Positions 44,790-54,705 are shown, numbered from the stretch's first letter. The stretch: 64,000 bases of DNA from JBNAGF01 sp049801055 (GCF_049801055.1 NZ_JBNAGF010000003.1:1-64000), one strand, 5' to 3'. Notes: generated by a model not told the origin, from the letters alone. Numbers and translations: made by a program.

Positions 44790-45840
44790 AGTTGAGCCAC
44801 GAAACGACACGAATATAGGCGCTTCCTACTGCATTTAGGACAGTATTTTCTCCGGTGAACACAACAACATCGGCCTGGCCATTCAAAAGAAACATCACAT
44901 CGTCATCCTGATCGCCGGTCTCGTAGCCTGGCAAGACGATGCGTACAGGATAGCGTTGCGCAGCTCTTAGCCAGCCCGAGGTCGACGGTGGGCGAGGCAA
45001 TCCATCGCGTGTTGGATTTCCCAAAGACGCTGCCCCGGTAATACTCTCAACTCGCCCAACAAGCACACGCCCAGGATGAGTATCGAGTACAAGCTTTACC
45101 GGATCCCCAATTGATATATTCCCCAGATTGTTCTCTTTCAGATATGCCTCGACCCAAACGTTGCGGGCGTCCACAAATGTCATCAAGGGTTGGCCAGCTT
45201 GTGCAGATGCACCCTCGGAAATCGTCAGGTCAGCCACGCCGCCCTCGGCTGGAGAACGAAGTTCGGTGTATGCCAGATCAAGCTGGGCTGCGGCTAGATT
45301 TGCCAATGCGGCTTTGATACGTGGATTTTCTTCTCCATCAGAACCCAAGTTTTGCCGGGCCCGCTCTAAATCTGCTCTGGCGACATCAACAGCCGCTTCA
45401 GCATCTGCAAGTGCCGTGCGTGCATCATCCGCCCTTGCCGTTGCAATAAGCCCCTTATTTTCCAGCTCAAATACACGCGATGACTGAAGCTGAGTGTTTT
45501 CCAGATCCGTTTGCGTGCGAACCAATTGCGCTTGCGCACGTTCCACCTCGGCCGAGCTTGCCCCTACTGCCTGAGTTGCGCTTTCAAGTTCAGCCTGAGC
45601 CCGAGCCAGATTGATTTCAAAGGGGCGCGGGTCGATCCGAGCTAACAGCTCTCCTCCTGAAACGAACGACGCATTGGCAATCGGCACTTCGATCACTGTG
45701 CCCGAAACCTTGGGAACCACCGGAGTAACGATGGCCTTCACACGTGCATTGGACGTGAACGGGGTGTGTCTGTCCGCCATGAGATACCAAACGAAAATCA
45801 AGGCTGCGACTGCGACGGCTGCTCGGAACATGGTTTTCAT
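44779..45840 (-). CDS. HlyD/EmrA-type membrane fusion protein
   Basis: A 353-aa periplasmic adaptor. One N-terminal membrane segment (AAVAVAALIFVWYLM) is followed by the half-lipoyl motif VVPKVSGTVIEVPI. A long coiled coil (about residues 80-190) comes next, then the second half-lipoyl segment LRSPAEGGVADLTI and a beta-barrel domain. ATG at 45840 lacks a good ribosome-binding site; AGAAGGA upstream would suit a TTG three codons earlier (45849). It connects the DUF2955 pump to an outer-membrane channel that is not encoded nearby. Confidence 0.87.
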   Translation of the reverse strand: MKTMFRAAVAVAALIFVWYLMADRHTPFTSNARVKAIVTPVVPKVSGTVIEVPIANASFVSGGELLARIDPRPFEINLARAQAELESATQAVGASSAEVERAQAQLVRTQTDLENTQLQSSRVFELENKGLIATARADDARTALADAEAAVDVARADLERARQNLGSDGEENPRIKAALANLAAAQLDLAYTELRSPAEGGVADLTISEGASAQAGQPLMTFVDARNVWVEAYLKENNLGNISIGDPVKLVLDTHPGRVLVGRVESITGAASLGNPTRDGLPRPPSTSGWLRAAQRYPVRIVLPGYETGDQDDDVMFLLNGQADVVVFTGENTVLNAVGSAYIRVVSWLNYAY

Positions 45841-46166
45841 GGAAACCAAGGGGCAAATTCCTTCTCTTGCTGACAATGCTTAGGTCTGATTTTCAAGAAA
45901 ACAATGCCTTGAACAAACACCAAGTTCATGGAGACCCTCAGCCTTTCGAAACTCTTGTTTCACGGTGAGGCCGTGACATATCTTCTCTGCCATTTTCCCA
46001 ACCACATCTCCTTGATTTAAATCCGAAAACCGACAACGAAAGCTCGACGCAATTCATACATTCGAGTAACATGATTTTACTACGAATGCGCTGCGTTAGT
46101 CGAGTTTTCTTTGTGCCGATTCCGCACTCGAAACTGATGAAGATTTCATATGTGGAGGATCCAAAA
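45841..46166. other. Divergent promoter region
   Basis: About 325 bp between the HlyD-type gene (minus) and the AI-2E gene (plus). It is AT-richer than its surroundings and should hold both promoters. No regulator gene or clear operator palindrome was found. Confidence 0.4.
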
Positions 46167-47279
46167 TTGAAGCCGGAAACAGACCAACTCAGCAAAGCTG
46201 TATCTGACGCTCTAACGTCGTCGCTGATACAGTTCTCGATCATCGCCTTTACGGTTTTGGCCTGCACCTGGGCCTTCGCTCCATTCCTGCCGATCATGTT
46301 ATGGGCCCTGGTTCTGGCAATCGCTTTAAACCCCGTTTACTTGCCGCTCAAAGAGAAAATGGGGGGATCGTCGGGACGGGCGGCCACCCTCTTGGTTGTG
46401 GTTGGCCTTCTGTTGATCGGGGTTCCCACTGTCCTGATGGGCAGCACATTTGCCACTCAGCTTCTAACTTTGGCCGAAGGGTTGTCAGAAGGAACCATCA
46501 AAATTCCAGCACCAAAACAGGATGTCGCGGAACTACCTTTGATCGGTGAGGACCTGCACGAAGCCTGGGCCGCAGCTTCAAAAGACCTGCCAGCGTTCCT
46601 CAGTGATATTGCGCCTCATCTGAAATCCTTTGCGGGATGGATCGCGGGCGTTGCCGCGGGAACTGCCGGCGGTGTCTTCAAACTTCTTGGTGCTTTGATT
46701 GTAGCGGGCATCATGTTGGCCTGGGCCGAAGAAGGGTCCCGCGCAATGAGCAAGATCTTCTCGCGGTTTGCGGGTCCGGACAGGGGCCCTGCTCTTCAAG
46801 ATCTCACCACCAAAACAGTTCGTTCCGTGGCGATAGGCATCATCGGGATCGCATTTATTACCGCATTCCTACTGGGTGTTATTTTCTTCCTGTCCGGTAT
46901 TCCTGGCGCAGGGATCCTTGCTGTCATCGCCCTGTTGTTTGGGATCATGCAAATCCCGATCACGTTGGTTGCCTTGGTTGGGGTTGCCCTGCTTTGGTCA
47001 ACCGGGGCCGACAATTCCACAATATTCAACGTGATTTTCACGGTCCTGATGATCGTGGGGAGCATGGTAGACAACATATTGAAACCGGTTGTTTTGGGAC
47101 GTGGCCTGGATGTTCCAATGCCCGTCATTCTGATTGGTGCACTTGGTGGGATGATGTCGGGCGGCTTTCTGGGCATGTTTGTCGGCGCTTCGTTTCTTGC
47201 CGCCGGATACAAACTGTTCATGGGCTGGGTCGATGCAGGGACGTCCGAGAGCGCATCCATGGACAATCAAACCACGTAA
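46167..47279 (+). CDS. AI-2E family transporter (second copy in window)
   Basis: A 370-aa membrane protein of the AI-2E/PerM family with the usual paired N-terminal segments, a soluble middle region and later segments including GIMQIPITLVALVGVALLW and PVVLGRGLDVPMPVILIGAL. TTG at 46167 is proposed as the start because GGAGG lies 8 bases upstream. An ATG at 46137 (ten codons earlier, no ribosome-binding site) is the alternative. It is clearly distinct from the protein at 21275-22465. The substrate is unknown. Confidence 0.8.
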   Translation: MKPETDQLSKAVSDALTSSLIQFSIIAFTVLACTWAFAPFLPIMLWALVLAIALNPVYLPLKEKMGGSSGRAATLLVVVGLLLIGVPTVLMGSTFATQLLTLAEGLSEGTIKIPAPKQDVAELPLIGEDLHEAWAAASKDLPAFLSDIAPHLKSFAGWIAGVAAGTAGGVFKLLGALIVAGIMLAWAEEGSRAMSKIFSRFAGPDRGPALQDLTTKTVRSVAIGIIGIAFITAFLLGVIFFLSGIPGAGILAVIALLFGIMQIPITLVALVGVALLWSTGADNSTIFNVIFTVLMIVGSMVDNILKPVVLGRGLDVPMPVILIGALGGMMSGGFLGMFVGASFLAAGYKLFMGWVDAGTSESASMDNQTT

Positions 47280-47357
47280 CACGGGAATGGCGAGCTCAAA
47301 TCGAGACCGATCTCTGACATCAACCCACTTCTTTGAACTGCGCGGAAAGAGTTAGCT

Positions 47358-47723
47358 ATGCAGATTTACACATTGCGTGAAAACCAAAATGGCAAAACGG
47401 CTTTCGAACACGACAACTTGGCGCTGCGTGGTAGTGGGACCATGATGTCAGAGGTTTCGACCTTGGTATCTGATCCTGAAAACTGCGAGCGGTTTTTCTT
47501 TGCAGAGTTGCCGCCGGGTACGTCGACGGGTTTTGCCCCCGCGACCCGGAAGCAGCTTTGCGTCTGTTTGTCCGGGCGGCTTGACGTTGAAATTGGGAGC
47601 GAACAAAGGCTTGAGTTGGAAGCGGGGGATGTTCTGCGTCTGAAAAACACCTCAGGTTCTGGCCATGCATATACGGTGAAAGGCGAGAAAGCCGTGAAGC
47701 TCTTGATTGTTCAGATGGAGTAG
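47358..47723 (+). CDS. Small cupin-domain protein
   Basis: A 121-aa single-cupin protein. The double-stranded beta-helix is suggested by RKQLCVCLSGRLDVEIGSEQ, LELEAGDVLRLKNTSGSG and the strands after it. The classic metal-binding His residues of cupin motif 1 are not evident, so it may be non-catalytic. It follows the AI-2E gene after 78 bp in the same direction. Function is unknown. Confidence 0.75.
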   Translation: MQIYTLRENQNGKTAFEHDNLALRGSGTMMSEVSTLVSDPENCERFFFAELPPGTSTGFAPATRKQLCVCLSGRLDVEIGSEQRLELEAGDVLRLKNTSGSGHAYTVKGEKAVKLLIVQME

Positions 47724-47823
47724 TTCGTCGGTGCCGATCTGGCCAGAATGTCGAACCAACAGGGCGCTTTGAAACTGTCAAAGAGCCTATTCGGTTCGAC
47801 CAAACTCAGGCAAATGAACAACG

Positions 47824-48843
47824 TTAAATGGTCATCACCACTCGACCTTCGATCTGACCTTCTTCCATCTGTTCAAAGATCGAGTTGACGTTGTCGAGTG
47901 TATCCATGCTGAAGTGGCTGGCAACTTTGCCTTCTGCCGCAAACGACAAGCTTTCTGCCAGATCGGCCCGAGTGCCGACAATAGACCCACGAATGGTCTT
48001 TCTGTTTAGCACAACATCAAAGATATCGAGTGGGAACTCTCCGGGTGGCAGACCCACAAGGCTCATTGTTCCGCCGGGTGCGAGCATACCGACACCTTGC
48101 GAAAACGCCGAGTTCGACACTGCCGTTACCAGCACACCTTCTGCGCCACCCAATCTCGTTACTTCCTCTATCGGGTTTTGAGACATTGCATTGATTGCGA
48201 CCTCGGCACCCAGTTCACGGGCAAGCGCCAACTTGTCCTCGGCAATATCTACAGCAATGACATGCAAGCCCATTGCTCGCGCATATTGCACAGCGAGATG
48301 TCCGAGCCCGCCGATCCCCGAGATAACAATCGTTTGCCCTGGCCGCAGATCGCATTCCTTGATGCCCTTGTAGACGGTGACACCAGCGCAAAGTATCGGA
48401 GCCGCGGGCGCGAAATCGAGCTCTTTGGGTAAGTGACCCAGATAAACCGGATCCGCTTCGACGAATTCCGCAAACCCTCCATTCACAGTATATCCAGTGT
48501 ATTGCGGATCAGCCCGGCAGAGTGTTTCCCACCCTGTAATACAAGCATTGCAGCATCCACATGCATGGTGCAGCCAAGGAACACCGACACGGTCTCCTTC
48601 TTTTACGGACGTAACACCTCGGCCAACTTCAGCGACCACACCAACGCCTTCGTGCCCAGGAATAAATGGAGGCTCAGGTTTCACAGGCCAATCGCCGCGC
48701 GCCGCGTGCAGATCGGTGTGGCATACACCACTTGCTTCTATTTTTATGACGACTTTCCCTTCGGACGCCGTCGGTTTTTGGACTTCACGGATTTCCAATG
48801 GTTTGGAAAACCCCGTGACAACTGCCGCTTTCATCATTTTCAT
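47824..48843 (-). CDS. Zinc-dependent alcohol dehydrogenase
   Basis: A 339-aa medium-chain alcohol dehydrogenase. Catalytic zinc ligands are visible in GVCHTDLHAARGDW and PGHEGVGVV, and structural zinc cysteines in HACGCCNACITGWETLC. The NAD motif is GIGGLGHLAVQYA. It resembles the propanol-preferring AdhP group. It is last in a run of minus-strand genes (two SDRs, porin, MFS), about 106 bp from the MFS gene, and probably oxidises an alcohol handled by that set. A start three codons later is possible. Confidence 0.93.
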   Translation of the reverse strand: MKMMKAAVVTGFSKPLEIREVQKPTASEGKVVIKIEASGVCHTDLHAARGDWPVKPEPPFIPGHEGVGVVAEVGRGVTSVKEGDRVGVPWLHHACGCCNACITGWETLCRADPQYTGYTVNGGFAEFVEADPVYLGHLPKELDFAPAAPILCAGVTVYKGIKECDLRPGQTIVISGIGGLGHLAVQYARAMGLHVIAVDIAEDKLALARELGAEVAINAMSQNPIEEVTRLGGAEGVLVTAVSNSAFSQGVGMLAPGGTMSLVGLPPGEFPLDIFDVVLNRKTIRGSIVGTRADLAESLSFAAEGKVASHFSMDTLDNVNSIFEQMEEGQIEGRVVMTI

Positions 48844-48949
48844 TCGATTGCCTCTCCCTGGCTTGAACTAAAGTGTCTTGGTTGCCCTCCGGCGAAAATC
48901 CTCTTGGTTGGAATGGAAGCCCTGCGATTGATGTACTCGGGTGAAGCTT

Positions 48950-50185
48950 TCATTCCGGCCATTTCTTTCGCGCCTTGTCCGGGCTTGGCAGGAAGGCCAT
49001 CAGAATTGAAACCGGGACGAGCAGCGCGCCAAAAATCAGAAATGCCATGTCGTATGACTGAGTAGCGTCATAGATGAGACCGGCAAAGAGCGACCCGAAG
49101 CTGCCAACAACAAGCACCAAAGTCACGAAACCCAGAACGATGCCGATGGATCTTGTGCCAAATCGTGACGAATACATGATTGGCAACATTGGCAAAGTTG
49201 CACCGGATGCACCGCCCATCAATGCTGCGGCCAGGTACAGGGTGCTTTGACTGGGGCCACCGGAAAAAAGGTACATCGCTGCACCCATCATAATTGCCAT
49301 CACCCAGTAGATTATTCGGTGATCGACTTTTTCGCTCAAACTGCCTGCTGCAAGTTTTCCAACAACCTGTCCGATTGCAGCAACAGTTATCAACTGCGCC
49401 GCAAGAGATTGATCATACTGTAAGTCGGAAACATAAGCCCCAAGATTGAACTGAACACCGGTGAACCCTGCCATCAGAGGAATGATACCAAGCACCGGTA
49501 TCCAAAACATTGGCATCCTGACCACTTGACCCGTTGTCCAAAGTGGTTCCGCGCTTTCTTGCGGCTGTTCGCCCTCGCGCTCGCCTTCAGCTTCTGCCAC
49601 AGGTTTGGGCGGTTCTTTTCTAAGGATGATCCCATTCAGAGGTATCAGCGTCACAAGGCAAACCACTGCCAAAATTATCAGGGCCTGCCTCCACGAGAAG
49701 GCCACGATCAATGCCGAGATTACGGCAGGAAGTATGAACCCCCCAATCGAACTGCCCAGGGAAGATATCCCTAGTGCAAATCCCCGACCCTCGGTGAACC
49801 ACTTGCTGACAAGGGTCTGAGAGCTCAGCGAGCCACACATGACCAGAGAAACGGGCAAAAGCGTCGCGTAGGCCACAAGGATCATCCAGAAAGAACTTGC
49901 GATTGAAATGAGAACCAGCCCTGCCGCCAAACAGACGACGCCCAGCAAAATGAGAGTTCTCAGGCTGAGGCGATCCATAAGTCTGCCTGCAAACGGGCTG
50001 AGCAAACTGTTGACGACAAGGATGAATGTCGACCCAAGCAAAACCTGACTACGAGCGACCTGAAATTCCTCGACCCAAGGAACAACAAAAAGGGCGAAAC
50101 CCGCCAGAAGAATTCCCATCGATAGGCTTTGGTTTACAAGCGTAGTGCCTACAACAAACCAGCCATAATTTTTGTTGGTACTCAC
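48950..50185 (-). CDS. MFS transporter (oxalate/formate antiporter-like)
   Basis: A 411-aa major facilitator with twelve predicted hydrophobic segments. It has the loop GRLMDRLSLRTLIL between segments 2 and 3 and a charged central loop (residues about 190-215, rich in Glu). The overall pattern, with GISSLGSSIGGFILP in segment 5, resembles the OFA/monocarboxylate branch. It lies 103 bp after an SDR gene in the same direction and probably imports an organic acid or alcohol degraded by the cluster. Confidence 0.88.
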   Translation of the reverse strand: MSTNKNYGWFVVGTTLVNQSLSMGILLAGFALFVVPWVEEFQVARSQVLLGSTFILVVNSLLSPFAGRLMDRLSLRTLILLGVVCLAAGLVLISIASSFWMILVAYATLLPVSLVMCGSLSSQTLVSKWFTEGRGFALGISSLGSSIGGFILPAVISALIVAFSWRQALIILAVVCLVTLIPLNGIILRKEPPKPVAEAEGEREGEQPQESAEPLWTTGQVVRMPMFWIPVLGIIPLMAGFTGVQFNLGAYVSDLQYDQSLAAQLITVAAIGQVVGKLAAGSLSEKVDHRIIYWVMAIMMGAAMYLFSGGPSQSTLYLAAALMGGASGATLPMLPIMYSSRFGTRSIGIVLGFVTLVLVVGSFGSLFAGLIYDATQSYDMAFLIFGALLVPVSILMAFLPSPDKARKKWPE

Positions 50186-50288
50186 AGTCTCTATCCCTTG
50201 GCGCCTACCGCTTCTCTAAGCTTCGCGGGTTCTACATTTGCGCCTGCCCGCACTAAGACGCGCGCAGAGCAATAGTAAATTCAATAGT

Positions 50289-51041
50289 TCAAAGAGCTGT
50301 TTGACCGCCGTCCGCCATGTGAACCGTTCCGTTGATCCAGGACGAAGCGTCGCTGCTCATGTAGAGTAGCGCTTCGGCGATCTCCATCGGGTCAGCCCAG
50401 CGGTTGAGCGGGATCTTCTGCTTGTATGCCGTGGCCCAGTCTTCGCCCAAACTCTCCTCAACCCTTAGGAACATCGGTGTCGCAATTGGGCCAGGATTCA
50501 CCGAATTCACCCGAATGTTGTGCTTTGCCAATTGCTTTGCACCACAACGGACAAGCCCCGTGACACCGTGTTTTGACACATTATAGGCAGTGGTTGTTCC
50601 ACCGTTTGTCGCTCCGACAGAAGAGGTGATCACCACACTTCCGCCGCCACGCTTGACCATCGATGGCACGCAGGCTTGCATGTTGAACAGAGGGCCTTTG
50701 ACATTGACCGCAAAAGGAAAGTCGAAGTCTGCTTCTGTCACGTCCATGATCTCAAGCGGCTTGCCTTCGACACCTGCATTGGCGACGAGCGCGTCAATGC
50801 CGCCGAACTTCTCTTCTGCAACTGCGGCCATTCTGAAACTGTCGTCCCGGTTAGTCACGTCACCTGCGACATAGGTCACATCATCCGACGCAAGATGTTC
50901 CACTGCGGCTTGGCACGATTCTTCGTTCAGATCGAAGATTACAACTTTTGCACCCTCTTTGAGAAAGAGTTCTGAAGCGGCGAGGCCGACTCCGCTGGCC
51001 CCACCTGTGATAATGGCGACCTTCCCTTGCATTCTGTTCAT
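50289..51041 (-). CDS. Short-chain dehydrogenase/reductase (SDR)
   Basis: A 250-aa classical SDR. The cofactor motif TGGASGVGLA, NAGVEG, and the catalytic Ser-Tyr-Lys set in ITSSVGA and AYNVSKHG are all present. Asp in FDLNEES after the second strand suggests NAD preference. It sits 65 bp downstream of the OprB-type porin gene in a likely five-gene operon. The substrate is a hydroxy or keto compound of unknown identity. Confidence 0.92.
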   Translation of the reverse strand: MNRMQGKVAIITGGASGVGLAASELFLKEGAKVVIFDLNEESCQAAVEHLASDDVTYVAGDVTNRDDSFRMAAVAEEKFGGIDALVANAGVEGKPLEIMDVTEADFDFPFAVNVKGPLFNMQACVPSMVKRGGGSVVITSSVGATNGGTTTAYNVSKHGVTGLVRCGAKQLAKHNIRVNSVNPGPIATPMFLRVEESLGEDWATAYKQKIPLNRWADPMEIAEALLYMSSDASSWINGTVHMADGGQTAL

Positions 51042-51106
51042 TTGGTTTATCCCATATTCATGTTTCGTTTCAGTAGTTGTTCAAAGATTTCGCCTTCTTA
51101 GATTGG

Positions 51107-52423
51107 CTAGAAAGTCAGCCTGGTTCGGATACCCAACAGCCAAACCTCATCATCAACAGGATTCAGAAGAGGGTTGCCGATCCGCTGGATATCAAAGGTC
51201 ATGGCCAGGTTCTTGGCGAAGTAGTAGTTGTAGAAAAGCTCAGTCGCGCTCTGCCAACCGAGGCCCGCCGAGGATTCACCACGTGAATGGGCAAACCCCA
51301 TAACGTCGGCGCCGTTTCGCATTTTTTTGCGAAACCCCATCAAGAGATGTTTGTTGTATGGAGGGGCATTTCCATTGGACCAACCAACACGAGTGAACGG
51401 ATTCCAGTCGCCAAATGTCCAGCTTGCCGTAAAAGTGCTACCATAGCTTTCTTCAGTGCCTGCACCGTCTCGAGCGTCAACATGCCAGAGGGACAGGCTG
51501 ATCTTCTTCTCCAAACGTTCTTTACGAGACGGCACATAGCCTACTTCAAAACCAGACCAGAATTCGGCACCTCCGCTAAAAAATTCCAGGTTGTCGGATG
51601 TTGACCCGTTTGCATCAAAAACACCCGCAAGCGCATAGACGTTTTCATTGAAGTAAAGACCGCTCAATATCCCCCAGCTTGACTGAGGCTGTGCCAAGCT
51701 GACCGAATTGACGACTTCGTTGTTCATGAAGCCCGTCCAGGGACTCGAAAATCCGTGTGTATTGAAATAGTTATTGGGATCTATACGACCTACGACAAGG
51801 CCGGAATCTCCGCGACCAAATGGTCGTACATAGTACAAGGAGTACAGATCGAACTTGGTATCTCCGAGAATTGCGTTTGTTGTTCCAACGTAACCAAATT
51901 GACGACCAAGGTCACTTGGAGGTGTCCCATCCCCAATCGCGTGTCGGTAGTCGAAAGTAAACTCCAGCCGCCCGGCCTCGGGGTTGTCCAGCCCTCCGGG
52001 TTTCCAGATACCGGTAAAGCGAAACAGCCCTCCGAACCCATAGTCCGGTTGGTTCAGAACGCGGTCAGCTTTTTGGTAGTTGACCTGGTAATGTCCACCG
52101 AACCTGAAGTTGGCCTGATTTTCAATTCTGTCTTTGAACGCAAACCAGGGCTCCATTGCCCTGTCGATACCAGGGAAGATGTAGTTCGGCCCCGAATCCC
52201 TGCTTCTTTCACGTATGTCATCCAAGAATACCTCAGGTGAGCTGGGCCCGCCAAAGAGTGATCCTGACGTTTGCGATCTATCTGAAGCGGATTGCTGCGC
52301 AAACGCACTCGAAGATAAAAGGGCAAAGCCCACCACACAGAACATCAATCCGATCAGGGCATTTGACACCCATTCACGGATGTCTAAGCCGACGGTTTGG
52401 ACGCTGTTATGGGGCATTGCCAT
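51107..52423 (-). CDS. OprB-type carbohydrate porin
   Basis: A 438-aa outer-membrane porin. A signal peptide with an extended n-region ends near SSAFAQQ. The barrel body carries OprB-like motifs such as FRFGGHYQVNYQ, GFSSPWTGFMNNE and a C-terminal VWLLGIRTRLTF ending in Phe. It lies between two SDR genes on the same strand, giving the cluster an outer-membrane entry route for a small neutral or sugar-like substrate. Confidence 0.88.
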   Translation of the reverse strand: MAMPHNSVQTVGLDIREWVSNALIGLMFCVVGFALLSSSAFAQQSASDRSQTSGSLFGGPSSPEVFLDDIRERSRDSGPNYIFPGIDRAMEPWFAFKDRIENQANFRFGGHYQVNYQKADRVLNQPDYGFGGLFRFTGIWKPGGLDNPEAGRLEFTFDYRHAIGDGTPPSDLGRQFGYVGTTNAILGDTKFDLYSLYYVRPFGRGDSGLVVGRIDPNNYFNTHGFSSPWTGFMNNEVVNSVSLAQPQSSWGILSGLYFNENVYALAGVFDANGSTSDNLEFFSGGAEFWSGFEVGYVPSRKERLEKKISLSLWHVDARDGAGTEESYGSTFTASWTFGDWNPFTRVGWSNGNAPPYNKHLLMGFRKKMRNGADVMGFAHSRGESSAGLGWQSATELFYNYYFAKNLAMTFDIQRIGNPLLNPVDDEVWLLGIRTRLTF

Positions 52424-52522
52424 ACAGTCTCATCAGTTCGTGCTCCAGCATTCTGAGGATCACAGCAAGCAGGCGCTAAGGTTAGGGGTCCTATTCAAGT
52501 GCTCGCTGCTGCTAACTCTCGC

Positions 52523-53293
52523 TTAGCTGGCAGACCAGCCACTGTCCGCCGGAATGATTGCGCCGTTCACACAGGAACTCTCATCACTGGCCAGGAAAAG
52601 CGCCAAATTAGCCACTTCTCTGGGGTGGGCACGACGTGGATTGATCACCGCAGACCCCATGATCCGGTCTTTGATAAGATCAGAAACATCGTCGAAGTCG
52701 CCAATTGTCTCTGAGATGTTGGTAGCAGTGGAACCAGGGCAAATCATGTTACAGCGAATGCCCATCTTGGCATACATATGCGCGGCACTCTTGGTCATCC
52801 CGACCATCGCATGCTTGGCCGAGGTATAGGAGTATCCCGCTACGCCGCCTTTGATGCCAGCAATTGATCCGTTGTTCACGATAACGCCGTGACCTTGCTC
52901 GACGAAGATCTTCGCGGCTGCCCTCATCCCAAAAAACGGGCCATCGACATCTACTTTGTAGATGAGATCCCAGCCCTTGTTCTCGACCTCATGCACGGGC
53001 TGGAACTGATCCATAATTCCTGCGTTGTTGACCATGACATCCAGCTTTCCATAGGTGTCCACGGCAAGTTGGACCATTGCCTCTACAGCGGATTGATCAG
53101 CTACATTGCAGATTGTGGTAGTAACTTCTTGCCCTTTGGCACCCACCTCGGACTTAAGCTCGTCCAAGCGATCCTGGTTGATGTCAGCGGCCACCACTTT
53201 CCCGCCTTCATCTAGAAACAACAGTGCCATTTCTTTGCCCATTCCGGACGCTGCGCCAGTGATAACGGAAACCTTCCCGTCCATTCTTCCCAT
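52523..53293 (-). CDS. Short-chain dehydrogenase/reductase (SDR), first gene of cluster
   Basis: A 256-aa classical SDR with TGAASGMGKEMA, NNAGIMDQF and the catalytic set NNGSIAG and YTSAKHA. The Asp in AADINQDR suggests NAD preference. ATG at 53293 has GGGGAGA upstream; a longer frame of 26 extra codons lacks SDR similarity. It is the first gene of the minus-strand cluster and faces the AraC regulator across a 319-bp gap. Confidence 0.92.
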   Translation of the reverse strand: MGRMDGKVSVITGAASGMGKEMALLFLDEGGKVVAADINQDRLDELKSEVGAKGQEVTTTICNVADQSAVEAMVQLAVDTYGKLDVMVNNAGIMDQFQPVHEVENKGWDLIYKVDVDGPFFGMRAAAKIFVEQGHGVIVNNGSIAGIKGGVAGYSYTSAKHAMVGMTKSAAHMYAKMGIRCNMICPGSTATNISETIGDFDDVSDLIKDRIMGSAVINPRRAHPREVANLALFLASDESSCVNGAIIPADSGWSAS

Positions 53294-53612
53294 AGTGTTC
53301 TCTCCCCTTGTTTTGCTCACGGTCTCCGAGAAACGTGGCTTAGGCTCCCGCGGTGAACCGTTTGTTTCCATTTTTCAAATAATTACGTTCAGCATACACT
53401 GGTCTACTGTGCCATTTTTTTGGTTCACCTTTGCCAGAACCGTCCTTTTTTGCAGCCACGTGTGCTCCGCAAAGCAACCAAGCGATTGAGGCTGTAATGC
53501 GTATTTTGAACTCAAGTTTCACAAAAGTGTGCGCTTGAATCACTAGCCGAATATCGCCAAATTCTGGCTATTTCTCGCCATCAAATTACAATTGCTGTGG
53601 GCATAGGCCATC
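53294..53612. other. Divergent promoter region between SDR cluster and AraC regulator
   Basis: About 319 bp without a credible gene. Both the SDR operon and the AraC gene must be transcribed from here. No perfect long palindrome was found by eye. Confidence 0.5.
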
Positions 53613-54659
53613 ATGGAATTAAATTTCTTCAAAGGTTTATCAAGTATGAAAAGACGTATGGGGTCCATCCACACTGTCCGGGCACGCCAACTTCTCCAAT
53701 TGGTGTCAGATCAAGGGTTGGACGCGCGTGAACTGGCGAAACGCGCCGGTCTCAGTCTGCGCGAAGCCCAATCCGCTGGTGAGACCATGCCAATGGAGAA
53801 GTTTGTCACTCTCTTTGAAGAAGCGGCTTCTCTGGTGAATGATGACCTGCTTGGATTTCGGTTTGGTCAAACTCGGGATCCACGGGACATGGGGTTGTTG
53901 GGGTATGTTGGTGTGTCGTCCCCGACAGTCCTGTCGTTGTTTGAAAACACGATCAGATACCAGCGCATTCTTGGGTCCGCGATGCGCTTTGACATCAGTT
54001 ACCTTCGAAACAATGGATTATTTCGGTGGCAAACAGAACCCAGGAACGCAAAACAGTATTGGGAATACAACACCGCAAACTGCCTGAACCAGCTGCGCGC
54101 TGCGACGGGAGTGCAGATTAAGCCTGTTCGAGCAAGCTTCACCCACGAGCGTGCCAACGACCGTGACGAAGTCTGTGCGTACCTAGGCTGCCCGGTAGAG
54201 TGGTCTACTGATCGAAATGAGATCGAATTCAGGCCAAGCGATCTTTCGCTTGGCCTCAAGTCATCGGACCAACGATTGTTGAGTGTCCTGAATAATAGTG
54301 CGGAGCGAGTCGTTGAAATGCTGGCGGAGGGAACCTCTGCAACCCTAACGGAAATCCGCGAGGTATTGGCAAAACAAGCTGCGCAGGGCAGACCGACAAG
54401 CGATGCGGTCGCCTCGGCTTTGGGGATCAGCAACAGGACCCTTTCCAGACGGCTGGCAACCGAGGGTACAGACTTCAGAACACTACTTGACGAAACACGA
54501 GAGGGGCTGGCTCGTGAGTATCTCAAGGACGTGAACATGTCTTTCGGCGAAATTGCTTACCTGCTGGGTTTCGCAGATCCAAGTAGCTTCAGCGCAGCCT
54601 GCAAGAGATGGACAGGAAAAACACCTACCGAACTGCGAAAAGCTACACTTCGCCAATGA
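53613..54659 (+). CDS. AraC-family transcriptional regulator (Arabinose_bd type)
   Basis: A 348-aa regulator. The N-terminal ligand-binding domain covers about residues 20-215. The C-terminal AraC domain includes SDAVASALGISNRTLSRRLA and MSFGEIAYLLGFADPSSFSA followed by FKRWTG-like CKRWTGKTP. An ATG 11 codons in (53646) is an alternative start with AAAGG upstream. Its position opposite the SDR/porin/MFS/alcohol dehydrogenase run makes it their likely activator. Confidence 0.9.
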   Translation: MELNFFKGLSSMKRRMGSIHTVRARQLLQLVSDQGLDARELAKRAGLSLREAQSAGETMPMEKFVTLFEEAASLVNDDLLGFRFGQTRDPRDMGLLGYVGVSSPTVLSLFENTIRYQRILGSAMRFDISYLRNNGLFRWQTEPRNAKQYWEYNTANCLNQLRAATGVQIKPVRASFTHERANDRDEVCAYLGCPVEWSTDRNEIEFRPSDLSLGLKSSDQRLLSVLNNSAERVVEMLAEGTSATLTEIREVLAKQAAQGRPTSDAVASALGISNRTLSRRLATEGTDFRTLLDETREGLAREYLKDVNMSFGEIAYLLGFADPSSFSAACKRWTGKTPTELRKATLRQ

Positions 54660-54705
54660 CAGTCAAACATTTTGCTAAGGCAAAACCGATGGAGAGCATT
54701 CAAAT

